DNA from: Lytechinus pictus
Lineage: Eukaryota; Echinodermata; Echinoidea; Temnopleuroida; Toxopneustidae
Assembly: GCF_037042905.1 (NCBI RefSeq)
Contig: NC_087245.1
Coordinates: 31,188,001 to 31,252,000, forward strand
Length of the DNA stretch: 64,000 nt
Direction: 5' to 3'
A program made the position numbers and the translations under genes. The notes below the pieces were generated by a model. The model ran no database searches. It saw nothing but the letters and a program-made list of their open reading frames with translations, and was not told where the DNA came from. Of this stretch, positions 51,401 to 61,248 are shown in pieces; positions within the stretch are counted from its first letter, which is position 1; every line of letters starts with the position of its first letter.

Positions 51401-54052
51401 CAGTAATTTACATTGTAATTGTTTGATAAATACATTTTAGTAGCAATTCTAAAGTTAATATCATTGAAAATGGATTAGCAATTATGTTTTACTAACTCAT
51501 ATAGAATTATGACATCATTGGCATCTGGGGTTCATTCATTGCAGTCATGCCTTACTTTGGCGCAAGTCAAAATTCACATCACTGCAAAGAATACCTCCTG
51601 ATTATCCAAGCGTGAAGTTATTTGGGCGAAGATACTCTTTCCAGCCATATATAATGATTATGCATTCATGACATATTTATAATTAAATTGGGAATTTGTG
51701 AGGTGTGATTTTTTTTTTACTCACATGGTAGTTTAATTCTTTATGTAAATCAATCTTTTTGAAATGGTGATTAGGATCCCAATGGATTGATTGGCTGAAT
51801 TCTGTCACATGACCAGTTATTTATTCAACCTAATAGATTAATTTGCTAATGACTGGTACTAATGGCTAAGTCTATCGACCAAGCATGATTTTGAGATGTG
51901 AATGGATTATCAAATAACATGGATCCATATCACTATCTTATCAAACATATAACAAACATCATTTTGCTCAACAATCCAATGTAGGTAAATGTAGGTACTT
52001 TGTATGTGTTATTCTTGCTGGTCCTCCTGATGATATGTAATATTTTTATATTTATCTATTCTGTGTTCTTATTTTTTCATTTACAGAGGCTCTCAGACAT
52101 GGCTTGATCAGCAAGGTGGTACCTGAAGAAGCAGTGGAAGAAGAAGTAAGAATGGTTCTTTGATAAACCAAAAATGGGAAAGTCCTCCTTAAGTTATTTC
52201 ACACCTTGCACATACATGTAGATCAGATATAAACGGTTTAGTTTATGATACTTTTCTGTTAAACAGAAAATGCAAACTTGAGAAAGAATCACTGTTAAAC
52301 TTGGATAAGTCTATATTGGAAAGCTTGTAATAATTTCCTATATGAAAAGAAAGTAATATGTATTTGTAATTATGATATACACTCCTAAGATACTACTATG
52401 TGTTTGATGACAATTTCACTTTTTTAAAGAAGAGTTCTTGGGTCTTACTATTCCTAAAAGGTGCTGTTACTGATTGGATTAGTCTCTGGACTTTGGAACC
52501 ACAAAGTCCGGGTTAAAATCCCACCACAGCACTTGAGTCCTTTGGCAAGGTATTTATCTACATTTGCCACTCTCCACCCAGGTTTCATAAATGGGTTCTG
52601 ATTAGGGTGTCCATGCTGTAGCTTGGCTAGAAAAATGCAGTGATCAAAAACATAGTAAGCATGATATAAATGTTGCATACTATTGTTATTATAACAGACT
52701 ATGAGGATAGCACAAAAGATATGTGAGTACAGCGGTTCTGTCATCTCTCTTGGAAAAGCCTGCTTCAACACACAAATGAAGATGGACAGAAACTCAGCTT
52801 ATGAGTAAGATACAGTTTGACATTCATTATCACAGTTTAATCAAAAAGAGATTCACATATTTTTTTCACTCCTCAAATTTGTTACAAATATCAATTATCT
52901 ACTCTTTTCTTTAGAAAGAAAATAATAAATATGGGTAAACCATATCGAAGTCGAAATGAACAATGGTTTAAAAATTTCTTATTGAAAATATTGGCACTTT
53001 GCATTTTTACATAGTAAAGTAAAAAAAAATTAATTGCCTTGCCAATACAGTGTAGTGATTGATAAGCTACTACTTTTTATTTGGGGCACTGTCAGTTTTA
53101 TCAATTTATTTCAAAACCCTTTTTTTTTCCTGTCAAATCCTGTATATATATCTTATTCTGTTTGGGATATCTAGTATTGTCCCTTGAAGGAGACGTGGTA
53201 CCTCTATGGGTAACCATTGTACATGCAAATGGTTATAGCAGTCTTATTGACTGCATAGTTGTGGCATTATGCTTAGTGAAACTGGTATATAAAAGACTGC
53301 AATAGGAAACAATCCTACTGATGTAGTGTAGTTCAGTTGCAGAAATCCACTTGCAAGTTGGGGCCCCTGGTTCCCTATGAATGATCAATGGAAAGTTAGA
53401 GGCTGCTTTTATTAGTTACTAAAATCCTTCATATTCAATGACCACCCCCCCCCCCCCATAAAAAAAAAAAAAAAAAAAAAAATTAGGTACAATAATAATA
53501 ATAATATTATTAATAATAATAATGATCATAATAATAATAATAATGATAATAATAATAATAATTGTAGATTTCTAGCAGTTGATATTTTAATTGAGTAATT
53601 CTTTTTGTATGTGTGACCCCCTTTTTCTTCACTCTTACTTGACTTTATGTACTGCTCAAGTAACATTTTAGAGCACTAGAAAATAGAGACAAGTCAATTC
53701 TGGAAGGTCCCACATTTAACAGGGGGTATGGCATTGCCCTTTCGATAACAAGTTTTGTGCAACTAGGACAAGATGTTGGATATTAGCCTGGATTTTCAGC
53801 AAGTCAGATGTAGGCTTATAATTATTACACATTTGAAATGATTGCGTGAAATATATCAGTAATCCACCTCAGTTCAGTGCTTCCGATAGTTTAATTGAAG
53901 TTTTCACATTCTCTTTTTTTTTTACCTGCAGCCATGCGAGTGATGTAATGGTGAACAATTTATCCTTGGTGGAAGGGCAGGAAGGAATTGATTCATTCGT
54001 CAATAAAAGGTCACCAGTCTGGAGGCATGGGTTTGACAAGGCGCATGATTGA
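45395..54052 (+). CDS. ECHDC3: ECHDC3, enoyl-CoA hydratase domain-containing protein 3, mitochondrial (316 aa)
   Basis: Nine exons: 45395-45478, 46490-46632, 47386-47521, 48536-48641, 49775-49859, 50986-51095, 52087-52145, 52698-52804, 53932-54052. All GT/AG, phases consistent, TGA at 54050-54052. Residues 1-50 are basic and almost free of acidic residues, ending RRFCAE, which fits a mitochondrial presequence. The crotonase core starts near residue 65 ([20 protein letters not shown]). Oxyanion-hole segments are YSAGHDL (112-118) and [15 protein letters not shown] (157-171). Gln165 and Gly185 sit where enoyl-CoA hydratase has its catalytic Glu144 and Glu164, so hydratase chemistry is unlikely; human ECHDC3 lacks them too. 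The C-terminus ([23 protein letters not shown]) matches the family. Human ECHDC3 is 303 residues and associated with fatty-acid metabolism and insulin sensitivity. Confidence 0.95.
45600..45850. promoter_or_regulatory. GC/CpG-rich block in ECHDC3 intron 1
   Basis: CATCCCGGCCCGACGAGTCC and CCGGTCGGTCGGTGTG stand out from the AT-rich surroundings. It could be an alternative promoter or noncoding first exon; no supporting signal beyond composition. Confidence 0.3.
46232..46400 (+). mobile_element. SINE with a 7SL RNA (Alu-domain)-like head
   Basis: GTGGCGTGCGCCTGTAATCC followed by AAGCTA matches the 5' domain of 7SL RNA (GTGGCGCGTGCCTGTAGTCC, CAGCTA) at about 22 of 26 positions by eye. GAGGTTCGAGCCCCGG, about 45 bp on, is a pol III B-box. 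An unrelated body and a CA-rich tail follow, ending about 60-90 bp before ECHDC3 exon 2. Confidence 0.6.
46490..46632 (+). CDS. ECHDC3: ECHDC3 exon 2
   Basis: Acceptor AACAG at 46485-46489, donor GTAAGT at 46633. Encodes the end of the presequence and [15 protein letters not shown]. The pyrimidine tract is about 15 bp upstream of the AG. Confidence 0.88.
46769..46885. repeat. GAT trinucleotide microsatellite
   Basis: Long imperfect GAT/GGT run in ECHDC3 intron 2; gives poly-Asp and poly-His frames that are not genes. Confidence 0.92.
47020..47334. repeat. Diverged tandem duplication, ~170-180 bp period
   Basis: Blocks CAGATCAAAGCAAATTTTTA, TTCTTTTCAAAATC and ATCCCTCCATGATGATGCAC-TATATTGTGTATC occur twice in the same order just upstream of ECHDC3 exon 3. 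Confidence 0.75.
47386..47521 (+). CDS. ECHDC3: ECHDC3 exon 3 (first oxyanion-hole segment)
   Basis: Acceptor AACAG, donor GTGAGT. Encodes [15 protein letters not shown] and [20 protein letters not shown]. Confidence 0.95.
47581..47960. mobile_element. 380-bp inverted-repeat MITE in ECHDC3 intron 3
   Basis: Left GAATTCACAAAGGTGATTTT then AACCCATGGTTTATGCAG; right arm ATTAACCATGGGTTCAACCA ... CACCTTTGTGAATT is the inversion. Internal GCACACTTTTGTCATAG also has an inverted partner TGTGACAAAAGCGCGC. Confidence 0.8.
48025..48292. repeat. Four-unit minisatellite, ~67-70 bp
   Basis: Degenerate units each contain CATATTATTGA..CC, GCCGAAGC-like, TTTAGCCRGGYTT-like and GCGATTCC-AAGT-like blocks. The unit length not being a multiple of three in all copies argues against coding, although one minus-strand frame stays open through it. 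Confidence 0.65.
48536..48641 (+). CDS. ECHDC3: ECHDC3 exon 4
   Basis: Acceptor CTACAG, donor GTATAC. Encodes [20 protein letters not shown] and [12 protein letters not shown]. Confidence 0.95.
49469..49633. mobile_element. MITE-B copy 2
   Basis: GGCTCGTATCATAAAGGATT with its inversion AATCCTTTATGAAACAGGCT; loop CAGGGCTCAGCAGCCAATCA. In ECHDC3 intron 4. Confidence 0.82.
49775..49859 (+). CDS. ECHDC3: ECHDC3 exon 5 (second oxyanion-hole segment)
   Basis: Acceptor TTTTAG, donor GTGAGC. Encodes [20 protein letters not shown] and RFATPG; Gln165 and Gly185 replace the two hydratase glutamates. Confidence 0.95.
50037..50308 (+). mobile_element. MITE-A copy 6
   Basis: GGGGCCCGTCTCACAAAGAG at the left; right end CTCTTTGTAAGATGGGGCC; core AAAAAATTATGACACTGATG. 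In ECHDC3 intron 5. Confidence 0.85.
50355..50855. mobile_element. Inverted-repeat MITE split by a SINE
   Basis: Left part GGGCTCCGTGGCATAAAAGT-TACCATTATGG up to about 50456; right part GGCAAAGTTACCAAAATAGT-AACTTTTACACAACAGGGCCC from about 50810. Together they form one palindromic element related in style to MITE-B. Confidence 0.65.
50457..50808 (+). mobile_element. tRNA-derived SINE nested in a MITE
   Basis: Head CGTGGTGTAGCAGTTCTGAC, B-box-like GATCGTGTGTTTAATTCCC, shared TCCTTTGGCAAGGCGTC and CTCTCCACCCAGGTG blocks, and a GCGCTATATAAATGCGGAAT-ATTATTATTATT tail. Same family as 52458-52692. Confidence 0.78.
50986..51095 (+). CDS. ECHDC3: ECHDC3 exon 6
   Basis: Acceptor TTCAG, donor GTGAGA. 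Encodes [20 protein letters not shown] and [13 protein letters not shown]. Confidence 0.95.
52087..52145 (+). CDS. ECHDC3: ECHDC3 exon 7
   Basis: 59 bp, acceptor TTACAG, donor GTAAGA. Encodes [20 protein letters not shown]. Confidence 0.93.
52458..52692 (+). mobile_element. SINE abutting ECHDC3 exon 8
   Basis: Head GGTGCTGTTACTGATTGGAT, B-box-like TCCGGGTTAAAATCCC, TCCTTTGGCAAGG, CTCTCCACCCAGGTTTCA, tail ATATAAATGTTGCATACTAT-TGTTATTAT. It ends about 5 bp before the exon 8 acceptor. Confidence 0.75.
52698..52804 (+). CDS. ECHDC3: ECHDC3 exon 8
   Basis: Acceptor ATAACAG at 52691-52697, directly after a SINE tail; donor GTAAGA. Encodes [20 protein letters not shown] and [15 protein letters not shown]. 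Confidence 0.93.
53446..53563. repeat. Poly-C / poly-A / AAT compound low-complexity block
   Basis: About 13 C, then over 20 A, then an imperfect AAT array with an internal inversion (AATATTATTAATAATAATAA). In ECHDC3 intron 8. Confidence 0.9.
53932..54052 (+). CDS. ECHDC3: ECHDC3 exon 9 (terminal)
   Basis: Acceptor CTGCAG after a T-rich tract. Encodes [34 protein letters not shown] and TGA. The C-terminal KRxPVW motif is family-typical. Confidence 0.93.
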
Positions 54053-54880
54053 GACATTTCTCCCCTTCTACTTTCTAACTGTCTTTCTCTCTCCTGTTTC
54101 TCTTTCTTTTTTCCATCTGCCTCTTTTCTTCTCTCTCTCTATCTTTTTCTTGCATTTCTTTCTCTCTTGTTCTCTTTCTGTGAAAGATGTTAATACAAGA
54201 TAACAGTACCAAGTCTTCCATGAGCATGAATTGTAATATTGCATTTGCATCTCCAACTCGTAACTTACCCATTTTAACAAAAAGCATTGTTTGTATGCAT
54301 AGATTTAATTAACCATTAAGAGACAATATGCAATTGAATAGTTATACTGTCTCAGTCAAATCTCTTGATACCACACTAATTTCTTCAATTTAGGCAAGAT
54401 TTTACTTTGCAGATGCAAATAACACATTTTGAATATTCCTGTATGAAAATTGCTTAAGCTTGGGCGTTTATTTGACTTATGAAAGGCTGAGCTGTGCAGA
54501 CCGTCACTGTATATTGTTAAAGAAAACTCATGCTTGATGTAAATTTTTCTTATTAATACACATATTGCTGATTTTAATTCATATCTTGTCAGGAATTATG
54601 AGAAGAAACTTTCCCCAAAGACTGGTAACTATGATCACCTCTTGTACAGTGATGAATTTATTCACTTTTACACTTCAGTTTTACTTTTCTCTACAGTGTT
54701 TTGATGAAGGTGGTAGGTTTCTATATTGGTTGAAAGTCAATGATATACTTTGTCAGTTTTCAACAGTCAAGAAAATGAAGATTTTAAGTTTCATTAATAG
54801 TTTGTACATGTATGTGAGGAGTAAAGTGTGCTACAAATTTCATCAACCTCCTTGTGTTCTGAACAGTAGAGAAAAATAAA
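54053..54880 (+). other. ECHDC3: Probable ECHDC3 3' UTR
   Basis: Starts with a ~130-bp C/T-rich tract (54058-54182). AATAAA occurs at 54875-54880, and another near 55448. The exact cleavage site is unknown. Confidence 0.5.
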
Positions 54881-55899
54881 TGTCCAAATATTAAAATTTA
54901 TTACAATGAATTTGGTTAATTTGTATTACAATTAACACTACATAGTTTAAATTTGCATAATTTAAAATGCTTGATAAATCATGGGTATCCAAGGATCTGC
55001 CTCTAATTTATGTGTGGCACATTTATTTGAAGCAAAGTCTGACGTCCCAATGTATTCATTGGTGACTTATTTCTGAAGTTCGATGTACTTGTCATCCAGA
55101 CTTGCTAGGTCTCACACCCTAGGCGTGAGACTCCAGCATTTCCAAACTCTTGCTCATCCCCCCAAATCTCTTTCTCATGCCTCTATCACAGCCTATCCCC
55201 ATATACGTAAAACAAAATACCTGATGATCTCACATTGAGTCAGGGTTCCCTCCCTAAAATTTTTGTGTCACTGGTCTTTGAATTTGGCATCTCTGGTCAT
55301 CAGGTAGCTTGGATTTTGAGAATAACTTGCCTGTCGATTCATAGTCAAGTTACCAATGCCAAACAAATCAGTGCTCATGACCGAATGATTGTACTGTTGT
55401 GTATATTTTAATTTGAAAAGAAATCATGTAAAAATTGTATATTTTCAGAGAATAAATATAACTTATCAAATCTAACTGTATTCTTTATTTAGAGTTCTTG
55501 TGTGCTACATCATGGTGTAAAAATGCTTTAAATGAAACTACCGTGAGTCGAAATTCAACAACAGGAAATTCATGTCATTATGAAAATGAAAAAAAATCAC
55601 ATTTTTAATAAATCAATGTTGCTACATGTAACTCACATGTAATTTTTTAATGATTTATTGCTCATGAAGATTAAAAATATTTTGGTTATAAAGCGTGTAT
55701 GAAATCGTCATGTCGATGCAAGAAGGCCATTAACATCACACATTCGCGCATCACATGTGCACAAATACACCCTTAGCAGCACGCATAAGGGCATTGCGTA
55801 AATGTGTTTCTGCACCGATAAAATGCGCGAAAATGTTTTGCTAAAGGCGTTCTTGCTCTGACACAACAATAATGTGTCTGAAAACAGGAGCAGCGTGTC
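54881..55899. other. Intergenic, no gene seen
   Basis: Between the ends of two convergent genes. No exon or clear mobile element. Confidence 0.45.
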
Positions 55900-56153
55900 T
55901 GGAGCCCGTCTTACAAAGAGTCGATTGCAACTATGGAAAGCCAGCAAAGTCAACATAAAATGCATGTTTGTTCAACCTTTTTTCTAGATATGAGGTATAT
56001 TCATAAATTTATTGATTTCTGACAATTTGGTGTATTCTCCTTTGTTTTCAAAGGACATTTGCAAATTTCCTTTAGAAAAAATTATGACACTGATGGATTT
56101 CAATAGAGATACGATTGATTGGATCAATCGTAACTCTTTGTAAGACGGGGCCC
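55900..56153 (+). mobile_element. MITE-A copy 7
   Basis: Left GGAGCCCGTCTTACAAAGAG with a short internal loss; right terminus TCTTTGTAAGACGGGGCCCC; core AAAAAATTATGACACTGATG. Confidence 0.84.
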
Positions 56154-57214
56154 CAGGTGTATGGGGGGGGGGCAATATGCCCAAAAAGGTGATGTTATAT
56201 TTTTTCAATATAATCATGGGGCTAGTATAGCGTTACATGGCCCAGACATCTAATTTTTATACTCTTACCTTGTTTCCTCTTATTTTTTCAAATATATTCT
56301 CCTTTTTTTCACATCTTCAAACTAAATAAAATCATAACCAGGGGGGATGCAGTTCCTCCTGCCCCCTGTGATATGTTGAAAGCACAAATAAAATAATTTA
56401 AATTTTCCATGAAAATGGCACTTAATTGGAATTATGACATGAGGAACTTTTCACATGCAACATAAAGAGAAAACTAATTTTTTCATGGATTTAAACCAAC
56501 CTTCATTTAATTTTCTGCTCTTTTTAGAACTAGCTGCCACAAGGAAAGACATTACTTTCATTTTCATGAGATGATCTGAAGTTGTTCATGTATACCATTT
56601 CACACACAGTGGTATACGAGCCGCACCATTCAAAGTTTGCAACTTCATATCGGGAGGGGGGTGGGTTCAGTGCTCCCTGCCCCCGGGTTATTTAAAGAAG
56701 TGGGGGAAGCAAAAAATGTCCCCCCCCCCCATCAAAATATTGGGTGTTACCCCGAGTCATATCATATATGGTAGAAGTGAAAGGTTTGCAATAACCAAAA
56801 AAAAAAAATCATGCATCTGAAATATTTGTGCTATTTTTTGTATAAAAAGTGAAGAGCTTGTCATGCCTTTTTTAATGCATCAGGTATTTCAGAGGCTTTT
56901 CTCCTGAAACCTGATATTTGGTGAATATTGATGTTGATTTAAATTTTCTTCACACCAAAGGCAAATCACATTTTCATTTTTTCCTGCAAATTGAGGTGAA
57001 TGGAACTAAACGAAATATACATTTTCAATTTTTACATTACATTAACAAAAAATACTTGAAATCAGAATTTTCTTTTATTTAAAAACAGCTTACTCCATGA
57101 AGATGCATGTAGATTTTATGTTTTGGGCAAATGTACAATGTCTGGAATATGTAAATCAACAAATTTATGAATAAAGTAAAAACAAATTAGACTAATACTG
57201 ACTGATTGGAAAAT
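56154..57214. other. Intergenic, poly-G/C runs only
   Basis: Several C or G runs of about ten bases (near 56163, 56720), otherwise AT-rich; nothing else identified. Confidence 0.45.
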
Positions 57215-58207
57215 TTTATTTTGAAATATATGTTTAGAATATATATGTACATATACATATTTTACAAATTATAATGTAATACATTTGACAATTTCAAATT
57301 ACATCTAATAGCTTTTCTTCAGTAAATGAATACAGCAGAAACTGGAATGCTTTACACACTGGAAATAGTATAAATATATATATGACACTGCAAACACGGA
57401 AAATAAACAAATCAGGAATGAATTATACTCACACCAATGGATTTGGTTTGTACGTTAATTTCCACAGAATAAAGGAATGTAAATGGTCTTTGAAATCAAC
57501 AATCAAATATCTTTCTAAATACAACATCCACTATCACTGTTGAGTATTATGACCTCGTAATGTATCTCAAATTTTAATGAGAATTACTTGGTTTAATTGT
57601 TTGAATGCTAACATAATCAAGCAAGTTATATTCTCTCCTATGCAGTTGTATCACTCTATCATCCAAAATGAAGCAACTGACATGCTGAACAAAAGGATTT
57701 GTATCTCTTAAACTTCTTGCACTTGTATTTTTTATGCTCTCCATCATAACGCACCTGTAATAGATAATATTTAGTAATGTTGCCAAGCAGTGATATTTTA
57801 CTGTTATATGAATTTATTGTTTACAGGTAATTTATTATTTTATTGTCAGCATCAAAATAAAATCAGTTATCTACATGAACAAAAAATAAAGGTTCAATAA
57901 TGCACAACAAATTAAATCAAATATTTTTCAGATTTGTAAAAAGTAAAGAGACAGCCTCAGTATATTTGTTATACATGTAATGGCATTAGGATTAAAATGA
58001 CCCCAAACAAAAGAAAATTGCAAAAAGAATCACGCATAATAAAGATATTAATTTGTTTTTCAGAGCATGATGACATTACTCTAATACAATATATATAGAA
58101 GTGGAAAATGAGTGAATTGATCAACTATTTTGTTTAAAAAGATTATAAGAAAAATGGATGAGGTACTTGCTTATTATAAGAGGTTACAATACACACTGCG
58201 ATACATA

Positions 58208-58348
58208 AACTTTTTTTCACTCTCTCTATATTCAAGACGATTCCATAGAAAGAGCCCAAGAAGAAAGATACTATAGTATCATGGGCCCTCGGCCTAGTGT
58301 CAGAAGGAGAACATCATCCTTTTTTTCACTCTCTCTATATTCAAGAGT
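58208..58348. repeat. Short direct repeat, ~110-bp spacing
   Basis: CTTTTTTTCACTCTCTCTATATTCAAGA occurs at both ends (first 20 bases CTTTTTTTCACTCTCTCTAT). Confidence 0.85.
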
Positions 58349-58592
58349 GAAAAAATTCAATAAGAATATACATGTACACACATATGGTTCTGAAACATTT
58401 TCTTTCCAGGAATACTGGTGTAGGCATTTCATAAAGATGTTAATGAAGTTATGCACAACTTTACGAACTACTGGAACATGTTCTTGAGTGGAAAGTCACT
58501 TACATAGGGATTATCATGAAGCAAAAGAAAGGGTCAACAGTCATTCATAAAGTCACTCGTAACTTACAAACGGCTTTATGAAACACCCACCA

Positions 58593-58755
58593 GAGGCCCA
58601 TTTCATCAAGGACTTGCTACTGTTGTAACTTTGCCATCATGGCAACAACTACCATGGCAACAGGGCTCAGCAGCCAATCAAAATCAAGACTTCCATGATG
58701 ATTGCCATAATGGCAAAGTTACAACAGTTGCAAGTCCTGTATGAAATGGGGCCCT
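58593..58755. mobile_element. MITE-B copy 3
   Basis: GGCCCATTTCATCAAGGACT with inversion AGTCCTGTATGAAATGGGGC; CTGTTGTAACTTTGCCATCA; loop ACAGGGCTCAGCAGCCAATC. A fragment of the 1241-type MITE (TTTATGAAACACCCACC) directly precedes it. Confidence 0.83.
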
Positions 58756-60702
58756 GGTGTTAGTGTCCTAATATGAGATACACCAAATTTTGCCCTTTGC
58801 AACCATAGGGTTGAATTTTCTGTAAAACTAATGAAAACAGTAGACCTTATATTCATTCAGTGTATGCTTCTTAACAAGGATTTTAATCTACAAAGATTGG
58901 ATTTCAACAAAAGGGTTACCAGTCGTGTGTAAATGTCGGTAACTTACAAATTACAGCTACATGTATATGAAACACCCAAGCATAACGTAATAGCGTGATT
59001 AGGAATATTCTAAGAGTCACCACATATGGCTAAGTTTCGCTGACAAAGTTCTAATCCTATTTTAATCACACACTTTGATTCTAACTTTCTTTCATTTTAC
59101 AAACATTTACAGAATGCACAAACACAGATTCTAAACAACTTTGCATCTATGCACTGCAAATCACTAATACTACATACTCGTAGGTCACAAAAACAAATCT
59201 TAACTACTTGCAGCTGGAAATCACAAGTATGTGCACAATCAACTGTGAGCCATTCGATGTCTAGTATTGTACAAAAAATGACGATGTAGGCACAAGTAAA
59301 CAGACTTATGAACTTGATGCAGGTGTAATTACATGTGGTTCTTTGGATGCTTGTTCATGCATTCAAATTGCTATTCCTTAGTTGTCTTTCATGTTCTGGG
59401 GCCCGTTGCTATCAAACGCAACTCAAAAAATTGAACGCAACTTCATTTTCATTTTTCAACCAATGAAATGCCATATAAGGGGCTTGATCTTGATTTTTTT
59501 AGTTGCGTTTAAAGGCAGCACTTTTGGTAACCGTCTCCAGAAAAGAGTCATGCTGTAGGCACCTTGTCAAAACATCCCCCAGAAGAATTATTCCTCTTTT
59601 GCGTGAATTCCTGATAAATCCAAGCTGAAAACAACACAAGATCAAGTATGATCACATGCGCAGCGATGTAACTAAGATACCCAGCGTTTGGATGAGTTTG
59701 CCACTGCACAATGTATTATTAAGTGTGTATTAAATGTGTACATACATATTAGCACTAAAAAGCATAACACTTAAAGTAGCAAGTGTAATAGCGTGATTAG
59801 GAATGAAAATCGTAGTAATTACAACCTTTTCTTAACAATTAACAGCTTTGGGAATACTTTGAAAATTAAGGCACACAAGCTTCAGGTAGATATGTCCTGT
59901 TGATATACCTCACAATACAATCAGTTAAACATTTAAAACAGCATGAATTAATAACAGCATAAATTAATTACAGCATCATTAATTAAATTGACAATCACCA
60001 ATATTCACTCAATTAGGTGAGTTTATCTAAGCACTGATGAAAAACCTCTTTTTCTTCCTGAATTCACAGAAAATATTGTTTGAATAGCACCACTCATGGA
60101 TACTTTTATGTAGTGAAATCCTCCCATAAATTTTTTCTTTCTTTTTACAATATTACCTGTAAACTTGATCAAATTGTCATTTTCTATAGATAAACAACTT
60201 ATCTAGAACAATGTCTGTGGGTATAGATGGCATGAATATGTATCACATCTTGAAAGAATAATTCTTTTTTTTTAAACTTACCAAACTTGGTGTTTGAGAC
60301 CATTTCCTTTTATTAATTTGAATCTTTTCTTCAAGTGAAATTTGTTACAGAAATTTTCCGCACCAGAAAAAACTGCCTATGCGCTACTTTTGGTGTATGT
60401 TCACAAGATTTATTAAAAACTGAAAATATAATTTGAAAAGAAATAGACCTGGCTGACATCCAATGATGAGAGCGTCTTCGTGTTTTCAACTACCTTTACC
60501 AAACTATAACATTTAAGCATGTTGCATTGTGTGTTTGATCTGCAACTGGAAACTTCTGACACTCATATCTTAATCCCTCAAAACTATCAGTCTAATCACA
60601 TTCTAAATAAACCTTCTGTACACGTAGTAATGGACATAGCAATCATGCATGTTAAAAACTGTTTCTTCATTCTTCTAGCTATTCTTATCAAGCACTGATG
60701 AG

Positions 60703-60925
60703 CATGATGTGCCTGGTATTGTCCTTTATATCGACTACAGATTTTCACACCCCTCTTACCATTTTCCCTTTCCAAAAACTCTTATGGTAGTCATGCTTCA
60801 TGAATATTCTGGAGTTATGGACCTGGCCATCATACTATGGGACAGTTTCTTCATGCTTTCGGCCATCTTCTTGAACTCCAACCATTTATGGCTCTGGACA
60901 GTGTTTCTAAAGCAGAATGATTAAA
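60703..60925 (-). pseudogene. Duplicated, decayed copy of the coiled-coil gene's terminal exon
   Basis: On the minus strand reads HKWLEFKKMAESMKKLSHSM then MARSITPEYS and a stop, parallel to QKWSEFEKMAESMKKLSQSM / TTRSITPEYS in the intact exon. The flanking noncoding sequence is duplicated too (about 245-bp period with 60949-61175). The nearest acceptor (TTTAG before AAACACTG) would give a different phase from the intact exon, and a TAA lies upstream in frame, so it is probably not a usable exon. Confidence 0.7.
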
Positions 60926-61044
60926 GGTCAAACCCTAATGACCATAAAGTGCATTGGATTGTTCTTTACATCAGTGACTACAGAATTTTCTACTCCCTCC
61001 CCGTCCCCTTTCCAAAAACTCCTATGGCATCAGGTACCTATTTT

Positions 61045-61248
61045 TCATGAATATTCTGGGGTAATGGACCTGGTCGTCATGCTCTGGGAGAGCTTCTTCA
61101 TGCTTTCGGCCATCTTCTCGAACTCCGACCACTTCTGGGTCTGGATGGAGCTTTCTGCAACAGACTGCCTAGAGGTCTCGTCCAGCCTGATCTCCAGGGT
61201 GTGGATATGACTGTGAAGTCTCATCACCTCATGCTCCTTCTCTGCAAG
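61045..61248 (-). CDS. Coiled-coil gene terminal exon
   Basis: Acceptor GATCAG, 67 codons plus TGA at 61047-61045. More GC-rich than flanking sequence. Confidence 0.75.
   Translation of the reverse strand, partial: LAEKEHEVMRLHSHIHTLEIRLDETSRQSVAESSIQTQKWSEFEKMAESMKKLSQSMTTRSITPEYS

Larger units (their letters stand above)
57215..61044 (-). other. Possible 3' UTR / downstream region of the coiled-coil gene
   Basis: Minus-strand AATAAA at 57220-57215 is one candidate polyadenylation signal, but others are nearer the stop. Includes MITE-B copy 3, a direct repeat at 58208-58348 and the duplicated terminal exon. Confidence 0.3.

Noticed and set aside
54068..54287. Arg/Lys/Glu-rich minus-strand frames
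   Set aside because: Antisense of the C/T-rich ECHDC3 3' UTR tract.
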